Assembly (NCBI GenBank): GCA_050874385.1
Contig: JBNMKO010000021.1
Location: forward strand, 1 to 38,639
Length of the DNA stretch: 38,639 nucleotides
Direction of reading: 5' to 3'
DNA from: CAG-882 sp050874385
GTDB lineage: Bacteria; Bacillota; Clostridia; Lachnospirales; Lachnospiraceae
This document shows positions 24,691 to 33,322 of this stretch, piece after piece. Position numbers and translations under genes: made by a program. The stretch's first letter is position 1, and the number at the start of each line of letters is the position of its first letter. The notes under the pieces were generated by a model, which was not told where the DNA came from, did not search any database, and saw only the letters and a program-made list of their open reading frames with translations.

Positions 24691-26364
24691 TTATACATTA
24701 AATTTCCCTCGAAATTCATCCTTAGAGCAAGGCGGGCTGTAGTAGTATCCCTGTATGAAATCCGGTTCGAGGGCTGCTATTCTTGCCTGTTCATCCTTGG
24801 TCTCAATTCCCTCAACCACAAGCTTGATGCCTATGCTGTGTATCATATATATTATATGGGTCATGAGTTCGTGGTCGTACTCGTTCTGGAGTGCCTTGAT
24901 TGTGAAACTTCTGTCAAGCTTGACGATATCCGGCTTTAGCTTGTTGATGTTTCCAAGGTTCGAGTAACCTGTGCCAAAATCGTCGATGGCGAGACGCACG
25001 CCGAGTTTTTTCAGCTTATCCCATACATTTCTTATGGAGAGTGAGTTGTCGAGCTGTCCGCTCTCTGTAAGCTCCACAATGAGGCTGTCGGGCGAGAGCT
25101 CTGTATTGTCGAGCGCCTCAAGAATTTCCCCAAAGACAGGACTTTTTAAAAGCTGTACATAGGAGAGGTTTATTGTTATATGGAAACTTGGAAGCTTTTT
25201 CTGAAATTCCTTGCAGGTGGAAATTGCCCCCTTTATAATCCATTTTCCGACAGGCACAATAAGTCCGGTCTCCTCCAATATAGGAATAAATTCGCCGGGC
25301 GATACACGCTCGCCGGTCTTTAGAGAGTATCTTAAAAGAGTCTCTGCGGCGTAGAGAGTTTCATCTTTTACGGACACTATCGGCTGGTAGTATAGCTCAA
25401 AGCCCTCAAAATTGTTGTCGACGGCTTCCCTGAGTGCGATGCCGAGCATACGTCTGCGCAAAAAAGCGGTGTAGTCGTTGGCGTTAAAGTAGTAGAGCTG
25501 ATTTTTGCCGCGGCGCTTTGCAGTGCTGAGTGCAAACTCGGTGAGCTTTAAGATATACTCAAAATCCGCTGTCTCAAATTGAGAATTTTCGATAACGCCG
25601 CCGGATATGGTGTACAAAGCCTGATAATTGTTGACCTCAATATGTCTGTCAACGCCGGAACGTATCTTGTGGTAGAGCGCATGTGCCTCGGCGAGAGTTC
25701 CGCCTTTTAAGTCAAATATTATAAATTCATCGCCGCCAATTCTGTACACGCTCTGCCCGTCAACAAGGTTTGTCTCGATGCACTCTGCCACGTTTCTTAA
25801 AAGATGGTCGGAATAGTCCTGCCCAAGTCTCTCATTTACAATCTTGAAGTCGTCAATTCCAATTCTAAGAACGTATCCGTCGGGGAGACGCTCATATTTG
25901 GAAAGCCTCTCCTTTAGTGTGACTGCCGATAAAAGTCCGCTCACATTGTCCGCGTCCTGTCTCTTTCCGATTTCGTTTATGCAGCCTATGAGAAGATACG
26001 GCTTGCCGCTGCTGTCCGCGATTATGCGCCCGCGACAGTTAATCCATATAGGGGAACCGTCCTTTGCAAGCCAGCGGTAACTCATGTCGTGGTCGGTTTT
26101 TTCGCCATTTACAAGGCTTTTTAGCTCCGCGGCAAGCTTAGGAAAATCATCGTGGTAGACGAATTTTTTGTGCTGTTCGATGACATCACCAAAGGAGGAG
26201 CCGGGAACGGCAAAGCGTTTTGTGGCTCCCTCGGTGATATAGTAAATATCACTTTTTATATCATAAACATACAGATTGTCGTTCATACAGGATGAAAACT
26301 GTTCGGCAACATATTTAAAAAGGTCAAAGGAAATTTCTTTGTTATCATTACATATATTAGGCAT
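24691..26364 (-). CDS. PAS-GGDEF-EAL cyclic di-GMP turnover protein
   Basis: The 557-residue soluble protein has GGGGGA upstream of its ATG. A PAS-like domain (residues about 25-135, YRWLAKDGSPIWINCRGRII) comes first. Next is a GGDEF domain with IGGDEFIIF near residue 210, and then an EAL domain. The EAL motif reads ETLLR, a common variant keeping the metal-binding Glu. The other phosphodiesterase residues are present in NLSYVQL, ELTESG, DDFGTGYS, KLDRSF, EGIET and QGYYYSPP. It probably degrades cyclic di-GMP, with the GGDEF part active or GTP-sensing. The pyruvate kinase gene lies upstream on the same strand, 57 bp away. Confidence 0.93.
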   Translation of the reverse strand: MPNICNDNKEISFDLFKYVAEQFSSCMNDNLYVYDIKSDIYYITEGATKRFAVPGSSFGDVIEQHKKFVYHDDFPKLAAELKSLVNGEKTDHDMSYRWLAKDGSPIWINCRGRIIADSSGKPYLLIGCINEIGKRQDADNVSGLLSAVTLKERLSKYERLPDGYVLRIGIDDFKIVNERLGQDYSDHLLRNVAECIETNLVDGQSVYRIGGDEFIIFDLKGGTLAEAHALYHKIRSGVDRHIEVNNYQALYTISGGVIENSQFETADFEYILKLTEFALSTAKRRGKNQLYYFNANDYTAFLRRRMLGIALREAVDNNFEGFELYYQPIVSVKDETLYAAETLLRYSLKTGERVSPGEFIPILEETGLIVPVGKWIIKGAISTCKEFQKKLPSFHITINLSYVQLLKSPVFGEILEALDNTELSPDSLIVELTESGQLDNSLSIRNVWDKLKKLGVRLAIDDFGTGYSNLGNINKLKPDIVKLDRSFTIKALQNEYDHELMTHIIYMIHSIGIKLVVEGIETKDEQARIAALEPDFIQGYYYSPPCSKDEFRGKFNV

Positions 26365-26378
26365 TGTTCGTCCCCCAT

Positions 26379-26410
26379 GAAGTGAGCAAGTATCGAAGCG
26401 GATTGATATC
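26379..26410 (+). repeat. partial copy of the dispersed intergenic element
   Basis: GAGCAAGtatCGAAGCGGATTG then ATATC matches positions 4998-5026 of the 162-bp element except at the short internal bases. It fills the gap between pyk and the GGDEF-EAL gene. Confidence 0.55.
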
Positions 26411-26421
26411 AGGTCGTCTAA

Positions 26422-27831
26422 TTACTCAACATCCACAACACGAATCATGTTGGTAGCTCCGGTAATTCTGAGTGGGAAGCCCGCAACGATTACAACACGG
26501 CTGCCGGACTTTATGACTCCTGCTGCTTTACACTTTTCGATAACCTCTGTTATAAGTGCTTCGCCGTCGCCCTGCTCTGTGATGAGGACAGGAGTAACGC
26601 CCCACATAAGGGATGTCTCGCGGCATACTTTCTCGTCGGTTGAGCAGCCGATGATGTCGATGTTAGGACGGAAACCGCACACCTTGCGGATTGTGCTTCC
26701 GCTGAGTGACACAGGGATAATTGCGTCTGCCTTTATAATGCTTGCGATTGAACATGCGGCACATGCGATGGAGGATGCGAGGTTGCTTCCATTGTAGGTT
26801 ATCTCAAATTTACCTGTAGTTGTAGTCTTCTCAATCTCGCGGCAGATTTTGCTCATGGTCTTTACTGCCTCCACAGGGTAATCGCCTGCGGCACTCTCGC
26901 CGGAGAGCATTACTGCGGAAGTCTTGTCAAAGATAGCGTTGGCGACATCGTTGACCTCTGCGCGGGTAGGGCGAGGATTGTGTGTCATGCTCTCGAGCAT
27001 CTGTGTTGCAACGATTACAAATTTGCCGGACTTGAGACACTTGTTAATCATGTCCTTCTGAATGGCAGGAACCTTCTCAAAAGGTATCTCAACGCCCATA
27101 TCTCCTCTTGCAACCATAATTCCGTCGGCAGCCTCGATTATCGCATCGAGATTTTCAACGCCCTCCTGGTTCTCAATCTTTGCGATGAGCTTGGATGTGT
27201 TTCCATGCTCCTTCTGAAGACGGCGAACCTCAAGTACATCCTCTGCACAGCGCACGAAGCTGAGTGCGAAGAAATCAAAGCCTGTCTCCATAGCGAACTC
27301 CAAGTCGTTCTTATCCACGTCGCTGAGGAAAGGAATTGACAAATGGATACCAGGAACATTGATAGCCTTGCGGTCAGAAATCACACCGCCGTTGATAACG
27401 CGGCATACGATATCAGTGTCGGTAATCTCCTCAACTTTAAGCTCGATAAGACCGTCGTTTACAAGTATGCTTGTGCCGACCTTCACATCGTTTATAAGGT
27501 TCTTGTATGAGATTGAGCCTATGGTATTGTCGCCGAGAAGCTCTCTTGTTGTGAGTGTGAACTTCTCACCGTTATTTACAGTTACCTTGCCACCCTCAAA
27601 GAGACGGAAACGAATTTCCGGGCCCTTTGAGTCAAAAAGTGTAGCCACCGGAAGTCCAAGCTCTGTGCGAAGCTTGACAATGCGGTTATATCTTCCCAAG
27701 TGCTCCTCATGGCTGCCGTGTGAAAAGTTAAAACGTGCAACATTCATGCCGTTTTCCATCATTTGTCTGAGGGTCTCCTCATTATCACATGCAGGTCCCA
27801 TGGTACACACTAATCTTGTCTTTTTTAACAT
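26422..27831 (-). CDS. pyk: pyruvate kinase
   Basis: The 469-residue protein starts at the ATG at 27831, preceded by AAGGAGGA. Motifs: TRLVCTMGPACDN and NVARFNFSHGSHEEH at the N terminus, LFDSKGPEIR, the metal/Lys region IAKIENQEGVENLD, IMVARGDMGVEIP, and ATQMLESMTHNPRPTRAEVNDVANA. It transfers phosphate from phosphoenolpyruvate to ADP, the last step of glycolysis. The length fits the form without the C-terminal PEP-utilising extension seen in Bacillus. It has its own promoter about 115 bp upstream. Confidence 0.97.
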   Translation of the reverse strand: MLKKTRLVCTMGPACDNEETLRQMMENGMNVARFNFSHGSHEEHLGRYNRIVKLRTELGLPVATLFDSKGPEIRFRLFEGGKVTVNNGEKFTLTTRELLGDNTIGSISYKNLINDVKVGTSILVNDGLIELKVEEITDTDIVCRVINGGVISDRKAINVPGIHLSIPFLSDVDKNDLEFAMETGFDFFALSFVRCAEDVLEVRRLQKEHGNTSKLIAKIENQEGVENLDAIIEAADGIMVARGDMGVEIPFEKVPAIQKDMINKCLKSGKFVIVATQMLESMTHNPRPTRAEVNDVANAIFDKTSAVMLSGESAAGDYPVEAVKTMSKICREIEKTTTTGKFEITYNGSNLASSIACAACSIASIIKADAIIPVSLSGSTIRKVCGFRPNIDIIGCSTDEKVCRETSLMWGVTPVLITEQGDGEALITEVIEKCKAAGVIKSGSRVVIVAGFPLRITGATNMIRVVDVE

Positions 27832-27946
27832 CAAAAATAAATCCTCCTTAATAAAAATTCCATTAATAGTTCTTGTTATATCGCAAGCGTAGTTCACTCA
27901 TCTCATTGTTGGTCAATGACGCGAGCGTTATGGCTCACACACATCT

Positions 27947-27974
27947 ATTATACCATAACACCGCTTAAAAACAA
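27947..27974 (-). promoter_or_regulatory. probable pyk promoter
   Basis: On the minus strand TTGTTT (27969-27974), a 16-bp spacer and TATAAT (27947-27952) lie about 116 bp upstream of the pyk start. Confidence 0.6.
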
Positions 27975-28327
27975 AGCTGTTTCGGCAAAGCTTCAATAAA
28001 GAATGATAAATGTAAAAAAGGCGGTTGATGACGGAAAAGTTGTTGTGTTTTATTTTAGTGAGAATTTTCTATAAAACAAATTATTTTGGTAATTATTTTC
28101 TTTCAAAAATGCGGAACTTATACATGTATTTATGAAAGTGAAAAACATATCTGGGCAAAAACAACCACGATGTCAATCGGATATTTGAAATCTGTCTCGC
28201 CGCTTGCTCATAACATTATTGATGTAGCTGATATAAAAATATAAATTTGAAAAAGCCATTTGCTTTATGGCATAGTTTATTTAGTTACAGAATTTTGGAA
28301 GATAAGATTATGAGATATATAGAAAGC
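27975..28327. other. intergenic region between pyk and sdpR
   Basis: No gene is supported. The region is AT-rich and holds an inverted partial copy of the dispersed element at 28169-28214. The rest shows nothing recognisable. Confidence 0.5.
28169..28214 (-). repeat. inverted copy of the dispersed intergenic element
   Basis: Read on the minus strand, these 46 bases align without gaps to about 4992-5037. They share GTTATGAGCAAGC at one end and AATATCCG-TTGAC at the other, at roughly three quarters identity. Confidence 0.65.
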
Positions 28328-28402
28328 ATTTAAAAATATTTTTAAATAGCTGTTGCGTTTTTAATTGGGTGTGATATAATCTATTTAAAGATATCTTTAA
28401 AT
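28328..28402 (+). promoter_or_regulatory. sdpRI promoter bracketed by twin 20-bp palindromes
   Basis: The promoter is TTGCGT (28353-28358), a 16-bp spacer and TATAAT (28375-28380). A perfect palindrome ATTTAAAAAT-ATTTTTAAAT lies upstream at 28328-28347. A second, ATTTAAAGAT-ATCTTTAAAT at 28383-28402, covers the expected start site. They differ by one symmetric base pair and their centres are 55 bp apart. These are very likely operators of the ArsR-type repressor encoded next. Confidence 0.85.
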
Positions 28403-28427
28403 ACTGGCAGGATTGGAGGGATTGTAT

Positions 28428-28745
28428 ATGGCAATAGCACAGAGCTTTAAGGTGTTGTCGGAGCCTGTCCGCAGGCGCATTTTGGAACTTTTGAGGGATG
28501 GGAGAATGTCGGCGGGGGAGCTTGCGAGGACACTCGGGATATCCCCGGCGGCGCTCTCGTATCACTTGAGACTGTTGAAAGAGGCGGAGCTTGTCATCGA
28601 GTATAAGGAGAAGAATTTTGTGTACTATTCCCTTAACATGACGGTGCTCGATGAAATGGTCATGTGGTTTAAGGGCTTCACCGATGAGCGAAGGGCTGAG
28701 AAGGAGCAGAGCGCGGACAACACGAGTATTTCAGAATACAGATAA
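28428..28745 (+). CDS. sdpR: ArsR-family repressor, SdpR-like
   Basis: The 105-residue winged-helix protein starts at 28428 behind GGAGGG. It has KVLSEPVRRRILELLRDGRMSAGELARTLGISPAALSYHLRLLKEAELV, the ArsR/SmtB helix-turn-helix. The LSEPVRRRIL and ISPAALSYHL pattern is typical of the SdpR branch. No paired Cys metal site is seen, so it is unlikely to be a metal sensor. It should repress its own operon through the two palindromes at 28328 and 28383. In Bacillus subtilis, SdpR is held at the membrane by SdpI when the toxin SdpC is present; the SdpI-like partner follows 27 bp downstream. Confidence 0.88.
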   Translation: MAIAQSFKVLSEPVRRRILELLRDGRMSAGELARTLGISPAALSYHLRLLKEAELVIEYKEKNFVYYSLNMTVLDEMVMWFKGFTDERRAEKEQSADNTSISEYR

Positions 28746-28772
28746 ATCTTAGTGTGAATGGAGGGGTTGATT

Positions 28773-29489
28773 ATGAAGGAAAGCAGAAAATTTTATCCGT
28801 GGCTTATAATGCTTACGGCGGCTGCATTTATAATCACGGCGGTATGTGTGCAGTTCATGGCGGAGAGTGTGCCGATGCACTATAATTTTAAAGGCGAGAT
28901 TGACCGCTATGGCTCGAGAAATGAGAATTACATCTTTCCGGCTATGATTGCGGCTTTCAATGTGTTCTGGGTGATATTTATAAATGTGTTTGCAAAAAAG
29001 GCTGACAGGGCACAGGAGGAGAAGGAGCGCATTGAGACGGTAAATAACTTGAGGGTGCTTGGGTTTACAGCTATCGGCACGACGATAATGTTCACTGTGA
29101 TGCAGTGCATTTTTCTTATAATGGATATAAATGCGTCCGACGGTCAGGAGCGCATGGCAGTTGACATAAATGTTGTGTCAAACAGCCTGCTTGGTATGAT
29201 GTTTATTGTTATTGGAAATATAGTTCCAAAATGCAAGCGCAATGGTGTTATAGGTGTCAGAACCAAATGGAGCATGGACAATGACACCACATGGGAGCTT
29301 TCAAACAGGCTTGGCGGAAGACTTCTTATGATATGCGGTGTGCTCACAATCATAGAGACGATTATTGTAAAAGGCGCTGCCTCGACCATTATAATGCTGG
29401 TGCTTGTCATCGCAATGTCGGTACTGATGACATATTATTCCTATGTGTTTTATAAAAAATATGGCAATAATGCTAAAAAACATCAATGA
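28773..29489 (+). CDS. sdpI: SdpI-family membrane protein
   Basis: The 238-residue protein starts at 28773 behind GGAGGGG and has about six membrane segments. The N-terminal part resembles DUF1648 (PWLIMLTAAAFIITAVCVQF, VPMHYNFKGEIDRYG). The C-terminal part has the SdpI signature IVPKCKRNGVIGVRTKWSMDNDTTWELSNRLGGRLL. By homology it is an immunity or signal-transducing membrane protein working with the SdpR-like repressor. No SdpABC-type toxin genes are in the window, so the inducing signal is unknown. Confidence 0.9.
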   Translation: MKESRKFYPWLIMLTAAAFIITAVCVQFMAESVPMHYNFKGEIDRYGSRNENYIFPAMIAAFNVFWVIFINVFAKKADRAQEEKERIETVNNLRVLGFTAIGTTIMFTVMQCIFLIMDINASDGQERMAVDINVVSNSLLGMMFIVIGNIVPKCKRNGVIGVRTKWSMDNDTTWELSNRLGGRLLMICGVLTIIETIIVKGAASTIIMLVLVIAMSVLMTYYSYVFYKKYGNNAKKHQ

Positions 29490-29576
29490 TATTGATTAAG
29501 TTTGTACATTGTAAATGTAAAGTAGGCATGTTAAGATATCTACATAAGTTGGACACATTATTTATGAGGTCATAGT

Positions 29577-29693
29577 GTGAAAAATACATCTTGTATTACG
29601 ATTTCACATTAGTTCAGCCATGCTGAACTATTAGAAAAGACGTAAAAAGCACGTTTTTCATTACTATTTAAGTCACTGCAAAAGCAGTGACTT
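29577..29693 (+). promoter_or_regulatory. cluster of three hairpins upstream of leuA
   Basis: Hairpin one: GTGAAA/TTTCAC with inner AATACA/TGTATT (29577-29607). Hairpin two: TAGTTCAGC-CAT-GCTGAACTA (29610-29630). Hairpin three: AAGTCACTGC-AAAA-GCAGTGACTT (29670-29693), directly followed by GGAGGAT. A 17-codon frame MKKLPFLLFIERNIKIY is at 29720-29773. No T-run follows the hairpins and no T-box sequence was found. The cluster may be a structured leader of leuA or a terminator region of sdpI. Confidence 0.45.
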
Positions 29694-29856
29694 GGAGGAT
29701 TATTGTGAAGTAAATATATATGAAAAAGCTGCCGTTTCTGCTATTTATTGAAAGAAATATTAAGATATATTAAAACAGAGACAGGTTTTACAATAATTAT
29801 CTTTTGGGACAGCAAATGGCTTCGACAATAGTGTGTAAAAATATGGAGGTATCGTT

Positions 29857-31857
29857 ATGAACACAGAGAAATATCAGAGAGCGTATTTTTTACCGCCGCA
29901 GATGAGCTACGACTGGGTAAAAAAGGATTACATAGATAAGGCACCGATATGGTGCAGTGTTGACTTGAGGGACGGAAATCAGGCGCTTATCGAGCCGATG
30001 AGCCTTGAGGAGAAGCTTGATTTCTTCAAGATGCTTGTGGATATCGGCTTTAAGGAGATTGAGGTTGGATTTCCGGCTGCGTCCGACACGGAGTACAATT
30101 TCATGCGCGCACTTATCGAGCGCAACATGATACCGGAGGATGTGACCGTTCAGGTGCTCACACAGGCGAGAGAGCACATCATCAAGAAAACTTTTGAGGC
30201 TGTAAAGGGTGCGCCGCATGCCATCATTCATCTTTACAATTCCACATCGGTTGCACAGCGCGAGCAGGTGTTTAAAAAGAGCAAGGAGGAGGTAAAAAAG
30301 CTTGCCGTTGACGGAGCAGAGCTTTTAAAGAAGCTTGCAGCCGAGACGGACGGCAATTTTACTTTCGAGTACTCACCGGAGAGCTTTCCGGGAACGGAGG
30401 TTGAGTATGCGCTTGAGGTGTGCAATGCGGTTCTCGACGTGTGGGAGCCGTCAGCTGACAAAAAGGCGATAATAAACATTCCTACGACAGTGCAGATTGC
30501 GATGCCGCATGTGTTCGCCTCACAGATTGAGTACCTTAGCCGCAACATGAAGTACCGAGAGAATGTTGTGCTCAGCGTGCATCCGCACAATGACCGCGGT
30601 TGTGGTATCTCGGATGCCGAGCTTGGCGTGCTTGCCGGAGCGGACAGAGTTGAGGGAACACTTTTCGGAAACGGAGAGCGCACAGGTAACGTGGATATCG
30701 TGACGCTTGCGATGAACATGGTTTCGATGGGCGTTGAGCCGGGACTTGATTTTTCAAATATAATGGATATCAGAAAGAAATATGAGCAGTACACAGGTAT
30801 GCGCGTCTATGAGCGTTCACCTTATGCGGGCGACCTTGTGTTTACAGCATTTTCAGGCTCACATCAGGATGCCATCGCAAAGGGCATGGACTGGTGGGAG
30901 AAGGGCAAGTCAGACGGCAAGTGGACAGTTCCTTATCTTCCTATCGACCCTGTGGATGTCGGCAGAGAGTACGAGTCAGATGTAATCCGCATCAACAGCC
31001 AGTCGGGAAAGGGCGGCGTGTCCTACATTCTCAAGCAGAACTTTGGCATCTCAATTCCTGACAAGATGAAGGAGGAGCTCGGCTATCTTGTAAAAGGCGT
31101 TTCAGACCGCAAGCACAAGGAGCTCACACCTTCGGTCGTTTACCAGATATTTGAGGATAACTATATTGGTCAGACCGACATATTCTCAGTTCCTGAGTGC
31201 CATTTCAAGCAGGAGGACGGAATATGGGCGACTGTGACAATCCAGCAGGGCAAGGAAAAGCGCATCGTTGAGACGGGCGGAAACGGCAGACTTGACGCGG
31301 TGAGCAACGCTCTCAAGATGTATTTTGGCATAAGCTATGAACTTGCGGTGTACGAGGAGCACGCAATCTCCAAGGGTTCATCCTCAAAGGCTGCGTCCTA
31401 TGTGGGTATTTTGTGCAAGGATAAGATGTACTGGGGTGTAGGTCTCGATGAGGATATCATAAAAGCTTCAATATCTGCGCTCGTGGCAGCAGTCAACAAG
31501 CTTGCAAAGGACACCAATGTGAAGGAGGGCAGGGAGGAGCGCATCGTCGACATCCTCAACTTTATCCAGAACCACTACACGGATGTGACCCTCGACGAGC
31601 TTGCCGAGAACTTCAATCTCTCCAAGCCGTATCTTTCAAAGTATATCAAGGAGAAGTCGGGCATGACTTTTCAGGATGCAGTGAAGAAAGCGCGCATGAA
31701 GAAGGCTAAGGTTCTTCTTCGCGAGTCCAACCAGAATGTCGAGACAATCGCGGCGAGCGTGGGCTACGAGAATGTAGAGCACTTCAACAGACTATTTAAA
31801 AAGGAATATTCCATGACACCGCTCCAGTACCGCAACGCGAAAAATCAGGAGGCGTAA
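29857..31857 (+). CDS. leuA: 2-isopropylmalate synthase fused to an AraC-type DNA-binding domain
   Basis: The 666-residue protein starts at 29857 behind GGAGG. Residues 1 to about 400 form the HMGL-like catalytic domain of the yeast-like (type 2) synthase: APIWCSVDLRDGNQALIEPM and the metal site HPHNDRG near 241-247, then EGTLFGNGERTGNVD. Residues about 430-555 match the LeuA allosteric (leucine-sensing) domain, ending around AAVNKLAKD. Residues about 560-664 are unexpected. They contain both AraC/XylS helix-turn-helix units (VTLDELAENFNLSKPYLSKYI and VETIAASVGYENVEHFNRLF) and the family ending MTPLQYRNAKNQ. The frame is continuous with no stop or start codon at the junction. It condenses 2-oxoisovalerate with acetyl-CoA in leucine synthesis; the fused domain suggests DNA binding. 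No other leu genes are adjacent. Confidence 0.95.
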   Translation: MNTEKYQRAYFLPPQMSYDWVKKDYIDKAPIWCSVDLRDGNQALIEPMSLEEKLDFFKMLVDIGFKEIEVGFPAASDTEYNFMRALIERNMIPEDVTVQVLTQAREHIIKKTFEAVKGAPHAIIHLYNSTSVAQREQVFKKSKEEVKKLAVDGAELLKKLAAETDGNFTFEYSPESFPGTEVEYALEVCNAVLDVWEPSADKKAIINIPTTVQIAMPHVFASQIEYLSRNMKYRENVVLSVHPHNDRGCGISDAELGVLAGADRVEGTLFGNGERTGNVDIVTLAMNMVSMGVEPGLDFSNIMDIRKKYEQYTGMRVYERSPYAGDLVFTAFSGSHQDAIAKGMDWWEKGKSDGKWTVPYLPIDPVDVGREYESDVIRINSQSGKGGVSYILKQNFGISIPDKMKEELGYLVKGVSDRKHKELTPSVVYQIFEDNYIGQTDIFSVPECHFKQEDGIWATVTIQQGKEKRIVETGGNGRLDAVSNALKMYFGISYELAVYEEHAISKGSSSKAASYVGILCKDKMYWGVGLDEDIIKASISALVAAVNKLAKDTNVKEGREERIVDILNFIQNHYTDVTLDELAENFNLSKPYLSKYIKEKSGMTFQDAVKKARMKKAKVLLRESNQNVETIAASVGYENVEHFNRLFKKEYSMTPLQYRNAKNQEA

Positions 31858-31871
31858 GCGGCGTTAAAGAT

Positions 31872-31974
31872 TTATCCCGGGAGATAGACAGATATATGAA
31901 TTAAGGCAGTGAATTTATATTATTTACCTGCCTGAATGATTTGTATATTTGGATATTTTCCGGGATAATTTTTT
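31872..31974 (+). terminator. large branched terminator after leuA-araC
   Basis: Outer arms TTATCCCGG (31872-31880) and CCGGGATAA (31960-31968) are followed by TTTTTTG. An inner stem AGGCAG/CTGCCT (31904-31933) lies in the long loop. Confidence 0.75.
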
Positions 31975-32153
31975 GCTTAAAAATGTTGTAAAACAGTGAA
32001 TATTTGTACAAATATGACGATATAAAAAATATATGTATTGCATGTATTTCGGAGCAATGAGATTGAAATATAGAACAAAATATAGAGCAGTTTAAAATTG
32101 TGGAGCAAGGTGAACTATATCGTGCATAGCGTAGTGGGTGGAGGAGGAAATTC

Positions 32154-33221
32154 ATGGTAGTAAATTTACATACAAATTATAACCAGTTTTATAAGGGAAC
32201 GGAGTCACTGAAAAATTATGGCTCGGGCAAAAATAAGAAAGATACATTGGTAAAATATGAGTTTAACACAACAGATGAGCATGGAAATAAAGTGATGGAT
32301 AAGATGTCCAAAGAGGAAACACTTGCGGCTATGAAGGAGATAGGTTCACAGTATGGGGACAGTGTAATCGTAGAATTTTCCGGTGATGGACTGGCTGCGC
32401 TCGTGGACAGCAAAAAGGGCGTACTGGACAATATCGGGTCTAAGCAGGATATGGACACAAAAAACGCTGATTTTCAGAAGGAGATTGTTCATCTTGACAG
32501 GTCTGCAAATGATATGCCGGAGTATTCAGGCATATATGCCGCCGATAAGACTATAGCCACTTCCGTGGAAAATTGCAGCAAAGATGAAAAGGCATTTGTA
32601 TATGATATCATCCGCAAAAATTTTCTTGTCGATAACGCCGGTTCCATGACGGAGGAGGAACGTCAGGCGAATATTTCTCTCGGCATGAAAAAGGCGGAAT
32701 ATGCAGCAAAGAATTTTATTCCACAAGAGCAAAGAAAAGACTTTCTTGATGCCATGGAAGATGTTGCGAAACTGGCAAGCGCAGGAAAAGCAGATGAAAA
32801 TGGCAATATGGACTACGGCATTAACAAAAGAAGTTATCTGGGTCAGGGAAGCAATCTGGTGTACACGGATGACACTTTGGACATTATGAAAAAAATGGAT
32901 AAGGATGCCTATGCACAATATCAGAAAATAAAAGCGGATGACAGCAGAGAGAACAGCACCTTGGACGCACTGAAATACATGACAAAATGGTATGCCAATG
33001 CAGTCAAGGAAAATCCGGACATGATAGATGAATACCACAAAAAGTCAAATGATTATATGGAAGAAAGTGTAAAAGACCGCAAACTGGATGACACATTTTC
33101 AGGGCTTGATGTTGAGAATAAAAGTGCTTTCCTTGATAGTCTGAGTGCTTTTCAGAAGAATAATCCGAGTTTTCTTGCGAATATTATTGACAGTGAGTTG
33201 TCATATAAATTCTGGAAATAG
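32154..33221 (+). CDS. hypothetical protein, 355 residues
   Basis: GGAGGAGGAAATTC precedes the ATG, so expression is well supported. The protein is soluble and polar, rich in Lys, Asp, Glu and Met, with no signal peptide, membrane segment or Cys. The N terminus VNLHTNYNQFYKGTESLKNYG resembles the opening of uncharacterised Lachnospiraceae proteins that I cannot name with certainty. Later stretches (AFVYDIIRKNFLVDNAGSMTEEERQANISLGMKKAEYAAKNF and SRENSTLDALKYMTKWYANAVKENPDMI) look alpha-helical. The gene stands alone between leuA-araC and trxA. The function is unknown. Confidence 0.75.
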   Translation: MVVNLHTNYNQFYKGTESLKNYGSGKNKKDTLVKYEFNTTDEHGNKVMDKMSKEETLAAMKEIGSQYGDSVIVEFSGDGLAALVDSKKGVLDNIGSKQDMDTKNADFQKEIVHLDRSANDMPEYSGIYAADKTIATSVENCSKDEKAFVYDIIRKNFLVDNAGSMTEEERQANISLGMKKAEYAAKNFIPQEQRKDFLDAMEDVAKLASAGKADENGNMDYGINKRSYLGQGSNLVYTDDTLDIMKKMDKDAYAQYQKIKADDSRENSTLDALKYMTKWYANAVKENPDMIDEYHKKSNDYMEESVKDRKLDDTFSGLDVENKSAFLDSLSAFQKNNPSFLANIIDSELSYKFWK

Positions 33222-33237
33222 GAAAAAAGGTTATAAC

Positions 33238-33265
33238 TTGTGTGAATATGTTAAGAAAGTATAAA
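33238..33265 (+). promoter_or_regulatory. probable trxA promoter
   Basis: TTGTGT (33238-33243), a 16-bp spacer and TATAAA (33260-33265). A short inverted repeat GTAAC/GTTAC follows near the expected start site. The leader would be about 125 nt. Confidence 0.5.
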
Positions 33266-33322
33266 ATGTAACATTCGTTACTGGATAAAATCCGCATATC
33301 TTGTTACAATAAGTAAGAAGTT

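Noticed and set aside
29694..29856. T-box riboswitch ahead of leuA
   Set aside because: The conserved T-box antiterminator sequence is absent and no terminator follows the hairpins.
31500..31560. Separate AraC gene starting inside leuA
   Set aside because: Purine-rich AGGAGG-like stretches occur there, but no ATG, GTG or TTG is suitably placed after them, so fusion is the better reading.
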